From Rhodoferax sp. (lineage in GTDB: Bacteria; Pseudomonadota; Gammaproteobacteria; Burkholderiales; Burkholderiaceae_C): 64,000 nt of DNA. The stretch covers positions 1-64,000 of the forward strand of contig JACKLK010000004.1 in the NCBI GenBank assembly GCA_024236015.1. Direction: 5' to 3'. Each line of letters starts with the position of its first letter. Position 1 is the stretch's first letter. The notes under the pieces are model-generated. The model was not told where the DNA came from and did no database searches. It was given only the letters and a program-made list of their open reading frames with translations. The position numbers were made by a program, and so were the translations under genes. Shown piece by piece: positions 26,182 to 36,910 of the stretch.

Positions 26182-27255
26182 ATGAAAATCGCAGTCTTGC
26201 CGGGCGACGGCATCGGCAAAGAAATCGTCGCCGAGGCCGTCAAGGTCCTGGGCGTCCTGGATCTGAAACTGGAGACCGAGACCGCGCTCGTCGGCGGTGC
26301 GGCGTATGAAGCCCATGGCCACCCCCTGCCGGATTCGACGCTGCAGTTGGCCAAGGCTTCCGACGCCATCCTCTTCGGGGCCGTCGGCGACTGGAAATAC
26401 GACAAGCTCGAACGTGCGCTGCGCCCGGAACAGGCCATCCTGGGGCTGCGGCGCGAACTCGGCCTGTTCGCCAACCTGCGTCCCGCGATCTGCCACGCAC
26501 CGCTGGTGGGCGCGTCGAGCCTCAAGCCGGAACTCATTGCCGGGCTCGATCTGCTGATCATCCGTGAATTGACCGGCGACATCTATTTCGGACAACCTCG
26601 CGGCCGGCGCACGGCAACCGATGGTCACTTCCCCGGTGCGGATGAGGCCTTCGACACCATGCGTTATTCGCGCCCGGAGATCGAACGCATCGCCCACGTG
26701 GCGTTCCAGGCGGCACGCAAGCGCGGCAAGAAGGTCACCAGCGTCGACAAGGCCAACGTCCTGGAGACCTTCCAGTTCTGGAAGGACGTCGTCACCGAGG
26801 TGGGCGCGCAATATCCGGATGTGGCGCTCGACCACATGTACGTGGACAACGCCGCCATGCAGCTGGTGCGGGCCCCCAAGAAGTTCGACGTCGTCGTCAC
26901 CGGCAACATGTTCGGCGACATCCTCAGCGACGAGGCCGCCATGTTGACCGGCTCGATCGGCATGTTGCCGTCGGCCAGCCTGAACGCCAGCAACCAGGGC
27001 CTGTACGAACCCAGCCACGGCAGTGCGCCCGACATCGCCGGCCAGGGCATCGCCAATCCGCTGGCGACCATCATGAGCGCCGCGATGATGCTGCGTTTCA
27101 GCCTGAACCAGGCCGAGGCCGCAGACCGGATCGAGGCGGCTGTCGGCAAGGTGCTCGAACAGGGCCTGCGCACTGCGGACATCCACAGCGAAGGCACGAC
27201 CCGGGTCGGCACCCGTGAAATGGGCGACGCCGTCGTGAAGGCCCTGCGGGGCTGA
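26182..27255 (+). CDS. leuB: 3-isopropylmalate dehydrogenase
   Basis: A 357-residue beta-decarboxylating dehydrogenase that oxidises 3-isopropylmalate with NAD+ in leucine synthesis. Family marks are the start KIAVLPGDGIGKEIVAEAV, the substrate-binding arginines around RPEQAILGLRREL, ELTGDIYFGQPR, VDKANVLETFQFW and the NAD-binding EPSHGSAPDIAGQG (about 275-288). Length is normal. It is the last leu gene of this cluster; leuA is not in the window. Confidence 0.98.
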   Translation: MKIAVLPGDGIGKEIVAEAVKVLGVLDLKLETETALVGGAAYEAHGHPLPDSTLQLAKASDAILFGAVGDWKYDKLERALRPEQAILGLRRELGLFANLRPAICHAPLVGASSLKPELIAGLDLLIIRELTGDIYFGQPRGRRTATDGHFPGADEAFDTMRYSRPEIERIAHVAFQAARKRGKKVTSVDKANVLETFQFWKDVVTEVGAQYPDVALDHMYVDNAAMQLVRAPKKFDVVVTGNMFGDILSDEAAMLTGSIGMLPSASLNASNQGLYEPSHGSAPDIAGQGIANPLATIMSAAMMLRFSLNQAEAADRIEAAVGKVLEQGLRTADIHSEGTTRVGTREMGDAVVKALRG

Positions 27256-27273
27256 ATCGCCTACAATCGCGCG

Positions 27274-27378
27274 ATGTCATTGATGGCAAACACCCTTGCA
27301 CATGCCGGCCCATGGTGGCCGGCCGAGGCTTTGCCCGTGGATGCGATGTCCACCAAGACGACGACCATCAAAGGCTGA
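27274..27378 (+). CDS. Possible 34-codon leader peptide upstream of asd
   Basis: A short ORF with a C-terminal STKTTTIKG (three Thr codons in a row and a fourth nearby), ending 87 bp before asd. A TACAAT hexamer at 27262-27267 sits seven bases ahead of its ATG, which would place transcription start at or beside the ATG. A 12-bp stem (one G-T pair) follows at about 27382-27413. Threonine is a product of the pathway that Asd feeds, so a translation-sensing leader is conceivable. It may equally be chance. No ribosome site is seen. Confidence 0.35.
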   Translation: MSLMANTLAHAGPWWPAEALPVDAMSTKTTTIKG

Positions 27379-27465
27379 CGCAGCCCGGTTCGTCGCGCCC
27401 TCCCCGGCCAGACGAGCCGGGCAGCTGAAAATCCACGACGTTTCAGTTTGACACGAGGCAACACA

Positions 27466-28605
27466 ATGAGCAGCGCACGCAAAGTTACAGGTTTGGTCGG
27501 CTGGCGAGGCATGGTCGGGTCCGTCTTGATGGACCGCATGCAGGCCGAGGGCGACTTCGACCTGATCGAACCCCTCTTCTTCTCGACATCCAACGCGGGT
27601 GGCGACGCCCCGGCGTTCGCCCGCTCCGGCGAAAAGCTTCAGGATGCGATGGACATCGCCGCCCTCAAGCGTTGCGACATCATCATCACCGCGCAAGGCG
27701 GCGACTACACCACCGAGGTGTTCGGAAAATTGCGCAGCGCCGGCTGGACCGGCCACTGGATCGACGCCGCATCGAGCCTGCGCATGCAGGAAGACGCGGT
27801 GATCGTGCTCGATCCGGTCAACCTGCCGGTGATCCAGGCGGCGCTGGCCAAGGGCGGGCGCAACTGGATCGGCGGCAACTGCACGGTCAGCTGCATGCTC
27901 ATGGGCGTCGGTGCCTTGTTCAAGGCCGGCCTCGTCGAGTGGATGACGTCGATGACCTACCAGGCCGCATCGGGCGGTGGCGCCCAGCACATGCGCGAGC
28001 TGCTGACCCAGTTCGGCTCGCTCCATGCCGAGGTGCGCGACCTGCTCGCCGATCCCCAATCGGCCATCCTCGAGATCGACCGCAGGATCCTGGGCCGCCA
28101 GCAGTCCATGCCGGCCGCGGAGATGGCGAACTTCGGCGTCCCGCTCGGCGGCAGCCTCATCCCGTGGATCGACAAGGACCTAGGCGACGGCATCAGCCGG
28201 GAAGAATGGAAAGGCGGCGCGGAGACCAACAAGATCCTGGGCCAGGGCCCGGCCTTCGGCACCGCATCGATCCCGGTCGACGGCTTCTGCGTGCGTGTCG
28301 GCGCCATGCGTTGCCACAGCCAGGCGCTGACCTTCAAACTGAAGAAGGACGTACCGACAGCCGACATCGAGGCGATGATCGCGGCCGACAACGCCTGGGC
28401 CAAGGTCGTGCCCAACAACCGCGAAGCGACGATGCAGGGACTCACGCCTGTGGCCGTCACCGGCACGCTCGACATCCCGGTCGGTCGCATCCGCAAACTG
28501 GCCATGGGGCCCGAATACGTCGGCGCGTTCACGATCGGCGACCAGCTGTTGTGGGGTGCCGCCGAACCTTTGCGGCGCATGTTGCGCATTTTGTTGGATC
28601 ACTGA
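27466..28605 (+). CDS. asd: Aspartate-semialdehyde dehydrogenase
   Basis: A 379-residue enzyme that reduces aspartyl phosphate to aspartate semialdehyde for lysine (and diaminopimelate), methionine and threonine synthesis. It has the NADP-binding GLVGWRGMVGSVLMDRM start, the SAGWTGHWIDAAS segment and the catalytic Cys139 in GGNCTVSCMLMG. It is of the gram-negative type with the characteristic insertions. The ATG at 27466 has GAGG upstream; a TTG six codons earlier is possible but less likely. Confidence 0.97.
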   Translation: MSSARKVTGLVGWRGMVGSVLMDRMQAEGDFDLIEPLFFSTSNAGGDAPAFARSGEKLQDAMDIAALKRCDIIITAQGGDYTTEVFGKLRSAGWTGHWIDAASSLRMQEDAVIVLDPVNLPVIQAALAKGGRNWIGGNCTVSCMLMGVGALFKAGLVEWMTSMTYQAASGGGAQHMRELLTQFGSLHAEVRDLLADPQSAILEIDRRILGRQQSMPAAEMANFGVPLGGSLIPWIDKDLGDGISREEWKGGAETNKILGQGPAFGTASIPVDGFCVRVGAMRCHSQALTFKLKKDVPTADIEAMIAADNAWAKVVPNNREATMQGLTPVAVTGTLDIPVGRIRKLAMGPEYVGAFTIGDQLLWGAAEPLRRMLRILLDH

Positions 28606-28731
28606 TTTCCGGCGGGCCGAAAAACCGGCCCGAATCCGACTACCATCGATCAAGCCGTTGCCGATTGGCAACAGCCCACCGTCACATCGGGCATGTGTGT
28701 TTGCGCCAAAAGATTTGAGCGCTTTCTCACC

Positions 28732-28760
28732 TTGTCAGGCTAAAACATTGATGTTATGGT
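28732..28760 (+). promoter_or_regulatory. Predicted sigma-70 promoter for fimV
   Basis: TTGTCA (28732-28737), a 17-bp spacer and TATGGT (28755-28760), 84 bp upstream of the fimV start in a locally AT-rich gap after asd. Confidence 0.5.
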
Positions 28761-28843
28761 CCTTTTTCAGGTTAGAGTGTCGCGGCATTTGCACCCACAA
28801 TGCGCGGTTGTTGTGGTGCGCCCGAACATCGGAGGCTACTAAA

Positions 28844-31537
28844 TTGATCCCAAAGTCACATGGCTGGCGCAAGACCGCTGTTGCATCATTGGTCATTGCG
28901 CTATTTGGCCTGCCTGCGTCTTCGGCCTATGCCCTGGCACTGGGGCGCATCACGGTCCAATCGGCATTGGGAGAGCCCTTGCGGGCCGAAATCGACATCC
29001 CGGAGATCAATGCGGAAGAAGCCGCATCCCTCAAGCCTTCGCTGGCGCGACCTGAAGTCTTTCGCAGTTCGGGGCTGGAATTCAACCAGGCCTTGACCGG
29101 CTTGCAGATCACGCTGCAACGTCGTGCCGATGGGCGCTCCTACATCCGGCTGGTCACGGACCGCGCGGTGTCCGAGCCCTTCGTCGACCTGATCGTCGAG
29201 GCCAACTGGTCCAGTGGCCGCATCGTGCGAGACTACACCGTCCTGCTCGATCCGCCGGCCTTGCGTGCCCGCGCTCCCGTGCAGGCGTCTGCGCCGCAGG
29301 TCGCCGCCTCTCCCGTGACACCCCCTGCCCGCGTTGCGGCGACACCCGTGCCGGCGCCGGCCGCCGCGCCGGCCGCCACGCCAGCCCGGCCTGCCACCAC
29401 CGCCGCACCCGCGGCCGCCGCCAGCAGCCGACCGGACAAGGTCACGGTACGCCGTGGCGACACGGCCAGCCAGATTGCACGCGACATCAAGCCGTCCCAG
29501 GTGTCGCTGGACCAGATGCTCGTGGCGCTGCTGCGTGCCAATGCCGATGCCTTCATCGACGGCAACCTGAACCTGATCAAGGCCGGCGCGGTGCTGACCG
29601 TTCCCACGGACGAACAGGTCGCCGCCATCTCCGAGACGGAAGCCTCGCGTACCGTGATCGCCCAGAGCCGGGACTTCAACGCGTTCCGCAACAAGCTGGC
29701 GAGCAACGCACCGGAACAGCGGGTCGCCGCCGCGGACCGTACCGCCTCCGGTGCGGTGCAGGCCCAGGTCGAGGACAAGCGCAGCGCGGCTGCGGCACCG
29801 GACAAACTCACGCTGTCCAAGGGTGGTGCGGACGCGAAGGCGGCCGAAGAACAGATCGCCCAGGCCAAGGCCGCACAGGATGCGGCTCAACGCGCCGCCG
29901 AACTTGCGCGCAACGTCAAGGACCTCAGCAGCCTGGGTGCGGCATCCGCCGCAGCCGGGTCGACGGCACCGCCGGCCCCGGCCGCTGCGGCGTCGGCTGC
30001 GGCGCCCGATGTCGGGGTCACCGTTGCGACGACCGCCCCGGCGGTGCCTGCCGCGGCCGAACCAGCACCGCCGCCGGCGCCGGAAGCGGCTGCACCAGCA
30101 CCGGTGGCGCCGCCCGCACCGGCCCCGGCGCCACCACCACCACCACCTCCACCCGTCGAGGAACCCGGGTTGCTCGACCAGTTACTGGACAACCCGCTGA
30201 CCCTCGCCGGCGGCGGCCTGCTGATCGCGCTGCTGGCCGCATTGGGTATCTACCGTGCCCGCAAGCGCCGCGAAGCCGCGGAGGTCGACAGCGCCTTCCT
30301 GGAAAGCCGCCTGCAACCGGACTCCTTCTTCGGCGCCAGTGGCGGGCAAAAGGTCGATACCAACGACGGTGCGGTCACCGGCTCGTCGATGGTCTACTCG
30401 CCCAGCCAGCTCGACGCGGCCGACGACGTGGACCCGGTCGCGGAAGCCGACGTCTACCTGGCGTACGGACGTGACATCCAGGCCGAGGAAATCCTCAAGG
30501 AAGCGCTGCGCAGCCATCCGGGCCGCATCGCGGTGCACCAGAAGCTGCTCGACATCTACGCCAAGCGGCGCGACACCCAGGGTTTCGAGACCATGGCCAA
30601 GGAGGCATTCCGGGTCGTGGGAGGCGAGAGTGCGGAATGGGCTCGCATCTGCGAACAGGGTCAGGGCATCGATCCGTCCAACGCGCTGTATCGCCCGGGC
30701 AGCGAACCGCCCGACATGGCCGACAAGACCATCGTCACCCGGACCATTCCCGGCATGGCCGCGGCTGCCATGGCCACGCAGAAGATCGACCTGTCGACAT
30801 CCGAGGACCCACCGCCGTCGGCGCCCATGGATCTCGATCTCGACCTCGATTTCTCGCTCGACGAGGAACCGACCACCAGTGCCATCGAAGAGGCCCAACC
30901 GAGCCAGCTCGAGCCCACCGTGGCGATCCAGCCGCCGGATTCACGGCCTGCGACGCTGGACGTGGACTTCGGCGATGCCTTCGACGAACCTCAGATGACC
31001 GTACCTGTGGTGCCCGCCGCCTCGCCCGCCACGGAACCGGCCGAACCCACCACCGAGCCGGGCGACGTCGCGCTGCCCGAGATCGACAAGGAACAGGACA
31101 CCGTTGCCCTGGGCTCCGTGCAACCGGACGAATTCCGCAACCAGGCGGCCGTGAGTTTCGGCTCGACCAGCCCGTCGCCCTTGTCCGACGGTGACAACGA
31201 CGCCGGCGTCTCGCGCGCCGGACTGGCCTTCGACGCGACCTCCCCGAACAACCTGACGGCCTCCCAGACTCCGTTCAAGGCGCCGGATGCCGCCGAATCC
31301 GGCATGCTGGAGTTCGACCTGGGCACCCTGTCGCTGGACCTGAACAGCCCCGAGACACCGAGCCCCGAAGCGCCGGTCGAGCCGGAAGATCCGCTCGTCA
31401 CCAAGCTGGCGCTGGCCGAGGAGTTCGTCTCCATCGGGGACGACGACGGTGCGCGGGCGCTGATCGAAGAGGTCATTGCCGAAGCATCCGGCGATCTCAA
31501 GGCCAAGGCACAGCGGGCCCTGAGCAGCCTGGGCTGA
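28844..31537 (+). CDS. fimV: FimV/HubP-family polar hub protein
   Basis: An 897-residue inner-membrane protein with a peptidoglycan-binding periplasmic part; relatives organise type IV pili and cell-pole landmarks. Parts in order: signal peptide, FimV N-terminal domain (LGRITVQSALGEPLRAEIDI, about 33-52), Pro/Ala-rich linker, LysM domain (about 197-260), a second Pro/Ala-rich stretch with eight prolines, one membrane helix (about 450-470), acidic cytoplasmic region, and the C-terminal FimV helix domain (about 852-897). The start is a TTG at 28844, supported by GGAGG nine bases upstream. Located between asd and truA, as in many betaproteobacteria. Confidence 0.92.
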   Translation: MIPKSHGWRKTAVASLVIALFGLPASSAYALALGRITVQSALGEPLRAEIDIPEINAEEAASLKPSLARPEVFRSSGLEFNQALTGLQITLQRRADGRSYIRLVTDRAVSEPFVDLIVEANWSSGRIVRDYTVLLDPPALRARAPVQASAPQVAASPVTPPARVAATPVPAPAAAPAATPARPATTAAPAAAASSRPDKVTVRRGDTASQIARDIKPSQVSLDQMLVALLRANADAFIDGNLNLIKAGAVLTVPTDEQVAAISETEASRTVIAQSRDFNAFRNKLASNAPEQRVAAADRTASGAVQAQVEDKRSAAAAPDKLTLSKGGADAKAAEEQIAQAKAAQDAAQRAAELARNVKDLSSLGAASAAAGSTAPPAPAAAASAAAPDVGVTVATTAPAVPAAAEPAPPPAPEAAAPAPVAPPAPAPAPPPPPPPPVEEPGLLDQLLDNPLTLAGGGLLIALLAALGIYRARKRREAAEVDSAFLESRLQPDSFFGASGGQKVDTNDGAVTGSSMVYSPSQLDAADDVDPVAEADVYLAYGRDIQAEEILKEALRSHPGRIAVHQKLLDIYAKRRDTQGFETMAKEAFRVVGGESAEWARICEQGQGIDPSNALYRPGSEPPDMADKTIVTRTIPGMAAAAMATQKIDLSTSEDPPPSAPMDLDLDLDFSLDEEPTTSAIEEAQPSQLEPTVAIQPPDSRPATLDVDFGDAFDEPQMTVPVVPAASPATEPAEPTTEPGDVALPEIDKEQDTVALGSVQPDEFRNQAAVSFGSTSPSPLSDGDNDAGVSRAGLAFDATSPNNLTASQTPFKAPDAAESGMLEFDLGTLSLDLNSPETPSPEAPVEPEDPLVTKLALAEEFVSIGDDDGARALIEEVIAEASGDLKAKAQRALSSLG

Positions 31538-31584
31538 GTGGCTGCGCAAACGGCACCGGCGCTGGTTCGCGTCGCCCGTCCGGC

Positions 31585-32367
31585 GTGAGAGTCGCTCTCG
31601 GCATCAGCTACGACGGGCGGGCATACCAGGGCTGGCAAAGCCAGCTCTCCGGCCTCACCGTGCAGGACCGGCTCGAGTCGGCCCTGTCGCAACTGGCGGC
31701 CCAGCCGATCACCACCGTGTGCGCCGGACGTACCGACGCCGGCGTCCATGCCTTGATGCAGGTGGTGCACTTCGACACGTCCGCGCAACGCCGCGACGTT
31801 TCCTGGGTCCGCGGCACCAACACGCACCTGCCGCGCGACATCAGCGTCGAATGGGCGCAAGCCGTGCCCGATGCTTTCCATTGCCGTGCCCATGCCCTGA
31901 CACGGCGTTATGCCTACGTGTTGTATGTATCGCCGGTGCGGCCCAGCGTGTATGCCGGACGCGTGGGCTGGGTCATGCACGCGCTGGATATCGAGCGCAT
32001 GCGCGCGGGGGCCGCGCGGCTGATCGGCGAACACGACTTCTCGTCCTTCCGCGCGGCGCAGTGCCAGGCCCTGTCGCCGGTGAAGGACATGCGCAGCATC
32101 ACGATCGACCGGCGCGGCGCGTTTGTGCGCTTCGAGTTCGAGGCCAGCGCCTTCCTGCACCACATGATCCGCAACATCATGGGTTGCCTGATCGCGGTGG
32201 GCGGCGGCAAGCGTCCGCCCGAATGGATCGACACCGTCCTGCACGCACGCGAACGGCGCAGCGCCGCGCCGACCTTCGCACCCGACGGCCTGTACTTCCT
32301 GGGCCCGCGCTACGATCCGCGCTGGGGCCTTCCGGAGCGCACCGCCGCGTATGATGGTCTGCCATGA
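31585..32367 (+). CDS. truA: tRNA pseudouridine synthase A
   Basis: A 260-residue enzyme making pseudouridine at tRNA positions 38-40. It begins VALGISYDGRAYQGWQSQ and has the catalytic Asp in GRTDAGVHA (about residues 49-57). The later blocks YVLYVSPVRP and FLHHMIRNIMGCL are typical. The start codon is GTG at 31585, with no obvious ribosome site. Its stop overlaps the trpF start by four bases. Confidence 0.97.
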   Translation: MRVALGISYDGRAYQGWQSQLSGLTVQDRLESALSQLAAQPITTVCAGRTDAGVHALMQVVHFDTSAQRRDVSWVRGTNTHLPRDISVEWAQAVPDAFHCRAHALTRRYAYVLYVSPVRPSVYAGRVGWVMHALDIERMRAGAARLIGEHDFSSFRAAQCQALSPVKDMRSITIDRRGAFVRFEFEASAFLHHMIRNIMGCLIAVGGGKRPPEWIDTVLHARERRSAAPTFAPDGLYFLGPRYDPRWGLPERTAAYDGLP

Positions 32368-33066
32368 CCATGGATGACACCCCGCCCGCCAGCCGTACCC
32401 GGATCAAGATCTGCGGCCTCACGCGCGAGCAGGACGTCGATGCCGCGGTCGCCGCCGGTGTCGATGCGATCGGCTTCGTGCGGTACAGCAAGAGCCCGCG
32501 CCTGGTGTCGATCGAGCGTGCGGCCGAACTCGCGCGGCGGCTCCCTCCCTTCGTCACGCCGGTGCTGCTGTATGTCAACGAAGCCACGCAACGGGTGCTC
32601 GACGACTGTTCCCGCCTGGGCCAGGCGCTGGTGCAGTTCCACGGCGACGAGACGGCGCAGCAGTGCCTGGATGCGACCGGCGGCGGAGCCCGGGCGTTCC
32701 TGCGCGCCGCGCGGATTCCGCTGGGGCCGGACGCCGCCGGCTTCGATCTCGTAAAATACGCGGCTCAATTCCATCGCGCCCAAGCCATCTTGCTCGACGC
32801 CCACGTCGAGGCCTACGGTGGCGCGGGCCAGACATTCAATTGGTCACTGCTGCCTCCAAGCGTCAACTGTCACCTCGTCTTAAGTGGTGGACTCACGCCT
32901 GCAAACGTGACCGATGGCATCTTGCAGTTGCGGCCGCGTTGTAAGACGCTGTCCGTCGATGTCAGCTCCGGTGTCGAGGTGTCCAAGGGCATCAAGGACG
33001 CCGGCAAGATCCATCAGTTCGTCGCCGCGGTTCGCGCGGCCGACGCACAACTTGCAAAGACCCATC

Positions 33067-33089
<23 letters not shown>
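32364..33089 (+). CDS. trpF: Phosphoribosylanthranilate isomerase
   Basis: A 241-residue TIM-barrel enzyme of tryptophan synthesis that isomerises phosphoribosylanthranilate. KICGLTREQDVDAAVAAG (about residues 13-30) contains the catalytic Cys, VQFHGDE follows, and LSGGLTPANV and VDVSSGVE near the C-terminus bind phosphate and hold the catalytic Asp. It overlaps truA by 4 bp and trpB by 23 bp, suggesting translational coupling in truA-trpFBA. Confidence 0.97.
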
Positions 33090-34358
<1,269 letters not shown>

Positions 34359-34362
<4 letters not shown>

Positions 34363-35192
34363 GCCGCATCACACCGGTCCTGGCCGACCTGCTGGCCCGA
34401 AAACGCACGGCGCTGATTCCGTATGTGACAGCCGGTTTTCCGTATCCGGACGTCACGCCCGAGCTGATGCACGGCATGGTCGCCGCCGGTGCCGACGTGA
34501 TCGAACTCGGCGTGCCATTCTCCGACCCGAGTGCCGACGGCGCGGTGATCCAGAAGGCGGGTGACAAGGCCCTGGCCGCCGGCATCGGCCTGACCCAGGT
34601 GCTGGACATGGTGCGCGAATTCCGGCGCCAGGACAACGACACGCCGGTGGTGCTGATGGGTTATGCCAACCCGGTGGAGCGCTACGACCAGCGCCAGCAG
34701 GCAAGCGGTTCCGGCAGCGCCTTCGTGCGCGACGCCGCGGCCGCCGGGGTGGACGGCATGTTGATCGTCGACTACCCTCCGGAGGAATGTGTCGCCTTCG
34801 CCGAGGACCTGCGCCACCACGGCATGGACCTGATCTTCCTGCTGGCGCCCACCAGCACCGAGCAGCGCATGGCCCAGGTCGCCCAGGTGGCCAGCGGTTA
34901 TGTCTACTACGTGTCGCTCAAGGGCGTCACCGGCGCCGGCACGCTGGACACCGCAGCCGTCGAGGCGATGCTGCCGCGCATCCGCCAGCATGTGAAGTTG
35001 CCACTGGGCGTGGGTTTCGGCATTCGCGACGCGGCATCGGCCTGTGCCGTGGCACGATCGGCCGACGCCGTCGTCATCGGCAGCCGCATCATCCAGCTGA
35101 TCGAAGACCAGCCGCGCGAGCAGGTGGTTCCGACGGCCCAGGCTTTCCTGCAGGACATCCGCAGCGCGCTCGATGCCCAGTCCGCGCAATAA
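34359..35192 (+). CDS. trpA: Tryptophan synthase alpha chain
   Basis: A 277-residue TIM-barrel subunit that cleaves indole-3-glycerol phosphate and channels indole to TrpB. The catalytic Glu is in VIELGVPFSDPSADG, the Asp in VDGMLIVDYPPEE, and the phosphate loop in GFGIRDAASA. The start is fused ATGA-style to the trpB stop. It is followed 28 bp later by accD. Confidence 0.98.
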
Positions 35193-35220
35193 TCCGGCGC
35201 ATTGATTCAGGAGTGACCCC

Positions 35221-36093
35221 ATGAGTTGGCTAGAAAAACTGCTACCCGCCAAGATCCAGCACACCGACCCGGCCGACCGGCGCAGCGTGCCCGAAGGCCT
35301 GTGGATCAAGTGCCCGAGTTGCGAGACGGTGCTCTACAAGACCGATCTCGAGCAGAACCAGAACGTCTGCCCCACCTGCGGCCGCCACCACCGCATCGGC
35401 GCGCGGGCGCGTCTGAACATGTTCCTCGACAACGAGGGCCGCTTCGAGATCGGGCAGGAAGTGCTTCCGGTCGATGCGCTCAAGTTCAAGGACAGCCGCA
35501 AGTACCCCGAGCGGCTGAAGGAGGCGATGGACAACACCGGCGAGACCGATGCGCTGGTCGTCATGGGCGGCAGCGTGCACAACATCAGTGTCGTGGCCGC
35601 CTGCTTCGAGTTCGACTTCATGGCCGGCAGCATGGGTTCGGTCGTCGGCGAACGCTTCGTGCGCGGCGTGCAGACCGCGATCGAGCAGAAGACCGCGTTC
35701 ATCTGCTTCACGGCCACCGGCGGTGCCCGCATGCAGGAAGGCCTGCTCAGCCTGATGCAGATGGCCAAGACCAATGCCGCACTGACACGCCTGGCCAAGA
35801 AGGGCCTGCCGTTCATCAGCATCCTGACCGACCCGACCACCGGGGGCGTCAGCGCCAGTTTTGCCTTCATGGGCGACATCGTCATCGCCGAACCCAAGGC
35901 CTTGATCGGGTTTGCCGGCCCGCGCGTCATCGAGTCGACGCTGCGCGTGACATTGCCAGAAGGTTTCCAGCGCTCCGAATTCCTGCAGGAAAAAGGCGCG
36001 GTCGACATGGTCGTCGACCGGCGCGAACTGCGCAAGGTGGTGGCCAACGCGCTGGCGATGCTGCAGCGCCAGCCTGCCGACGCCGTGGTCTGA
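35221..36093 (+). CDS. accD: Acetyl-CoA carboxylase carboxyltransferase subunit beta
   Basis: A 290-residue zinc-binding half of the carboxyltransferase that forms malonyl-CoA. The N-terminal four-Cys zinc finger is CPSCET...CPTC (about residues 27-49). Downstream are the oxyanion loops FTATGGARMQEG and PTTGGVSASFAF. A good AGGAG site precedes the ATG. In many relatives folC follows, but here the next gene is convergent and unrelated. accA is not in this window. Confidence 0.98.
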   Translation: MSWLEKLLPAKIQHTDPADRRSVPEGLWIKCPSCETVLYKTDLEQNQNVCPTCGRHHRIGARARLNMFLDNEGRFEIGQEVLPVDALKFKDSRKYPERLKEAMDNTGETDALVVMGGSVHNISVVAACFEFDFMAGSMGSVVGERFVRGVQTAIEQKTAFICFTATGGARMQEGLLSLMQMAKTNAALTRLAKKGLPFISILTDPTTGGVSASFAFMGDIVIAEPKALIGFAGPRVIESTLRVTLPEGFQRSEFLQEKGAVDMVVDRRELRKVVANALAMLQRQPADAVV

Positions 36094-36144
36094 CTCTGAC
36101 GGCGGCGCGCGCCCGGGCGGCGCGCGTGCGCCAGCCAACCAGCG

Positions 36145-36705
36145 TCAGAACGCGATACTGGCGAGCGTGGACTCGAGCACGATGCCGCCCACCTGCAGCA
36201 ATACCAGCAGGATCAGCGGCGACAGGTCCAGCCCGCCGACCAGGGGAACGACCCGGCGGATCGGCTGCAGCAACGGCGACACCAGCCGTCCCAGCAGGCC
36301 CATCATCGGCGAATGCGCCTGCACCCACGACAACACGGCATAGACGATCACCAGCACGCTCAGGCCGGACAGGGCCAGGCGCAACACGCCGAACACCGCC
36401 ATCAGCACGATGAACGCCGGCGAGCCGTGCCCGCCGGCCAGCAGCCACAGGATCACGTATTGGGCCAGCTCGATCAGCAGGGCCGCCACCAGGCTGGCCA
36501 GGTCCCAGCGCCCGACGGCGGGCACGACGCGGCGCAGCGGCAGCACCAGCCAATCGGTCAGCGCGAAGATCAGGGGACCGATCGGATTGCCCGAGCGCGC
36601 GGACAGCGGAACCCGGTGGTATTGCATGTACAGGCGCAGCAGGCACAGGCCGACCAGGAGGCCGGCGGCGATCTGCAGGAGGAAGGTGATGATCTGAAGA
36701 AACAT
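36145..36705 (-). CDS. YggT-family membrane protein
   Basis: A 186-residue inner-membrane protein with two YggT repeats, each a hydrophobic helix followed by an amphipathic PLRRVVPAVG- or PIRRVVPLVG-like segment (about residues 60 and 150) and another helix. YggT proteins are implicated in cell-division and osmotic or ion-stress phenotypes, but no activity is established. The start at 36705 was chosen because MFLQIITFLLQIAAGLLVG is the normal N-terminus. Convergent with accD and divergent from lysS. Confidence 0.9.
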   Translation of the reverse strand: MFLQIITFLLQIAAGLLVGLCLLRLYMQYHRVPLSARSGNPIGPLIFALTDWLVLPLRRVVPAVGRWDLASLVAALLIELAQYVILWLLAGGHGSPAFIVLMAVFGVLRLALSGLSVLVIVYAVLSWVQAHSPMMGLLGRLVSPLLQPIRRVVPLVGGLDLSPLILLVLLQVGGIVLESTLASIAF

Positions 36706-36910
36706 GCGGTCCGAAAAAAAGCGTCCGGCACTGGCGATAATAGTGGGGCCGTCCCAACCTTCAGGCCCCATCGGCGCTGCGGGTGGGCCAATATAACGCA
36801 CTGCGCCGTGGCGGGGATCGTCCCCGCAACCCGGTGGCAATCCTGAAACCCTGATCAGCCGGCGTCAGCCCGTTCCCCCGGCCGCTGCCCCGCACCCCCG
36901 TACCACTGCC

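Noticed and set aside
28609..28632. Hairpin after asd as a terminator
   Set aside because: The stem is short with an A-rich loop and no T-run follows; evidence was too weak to list.
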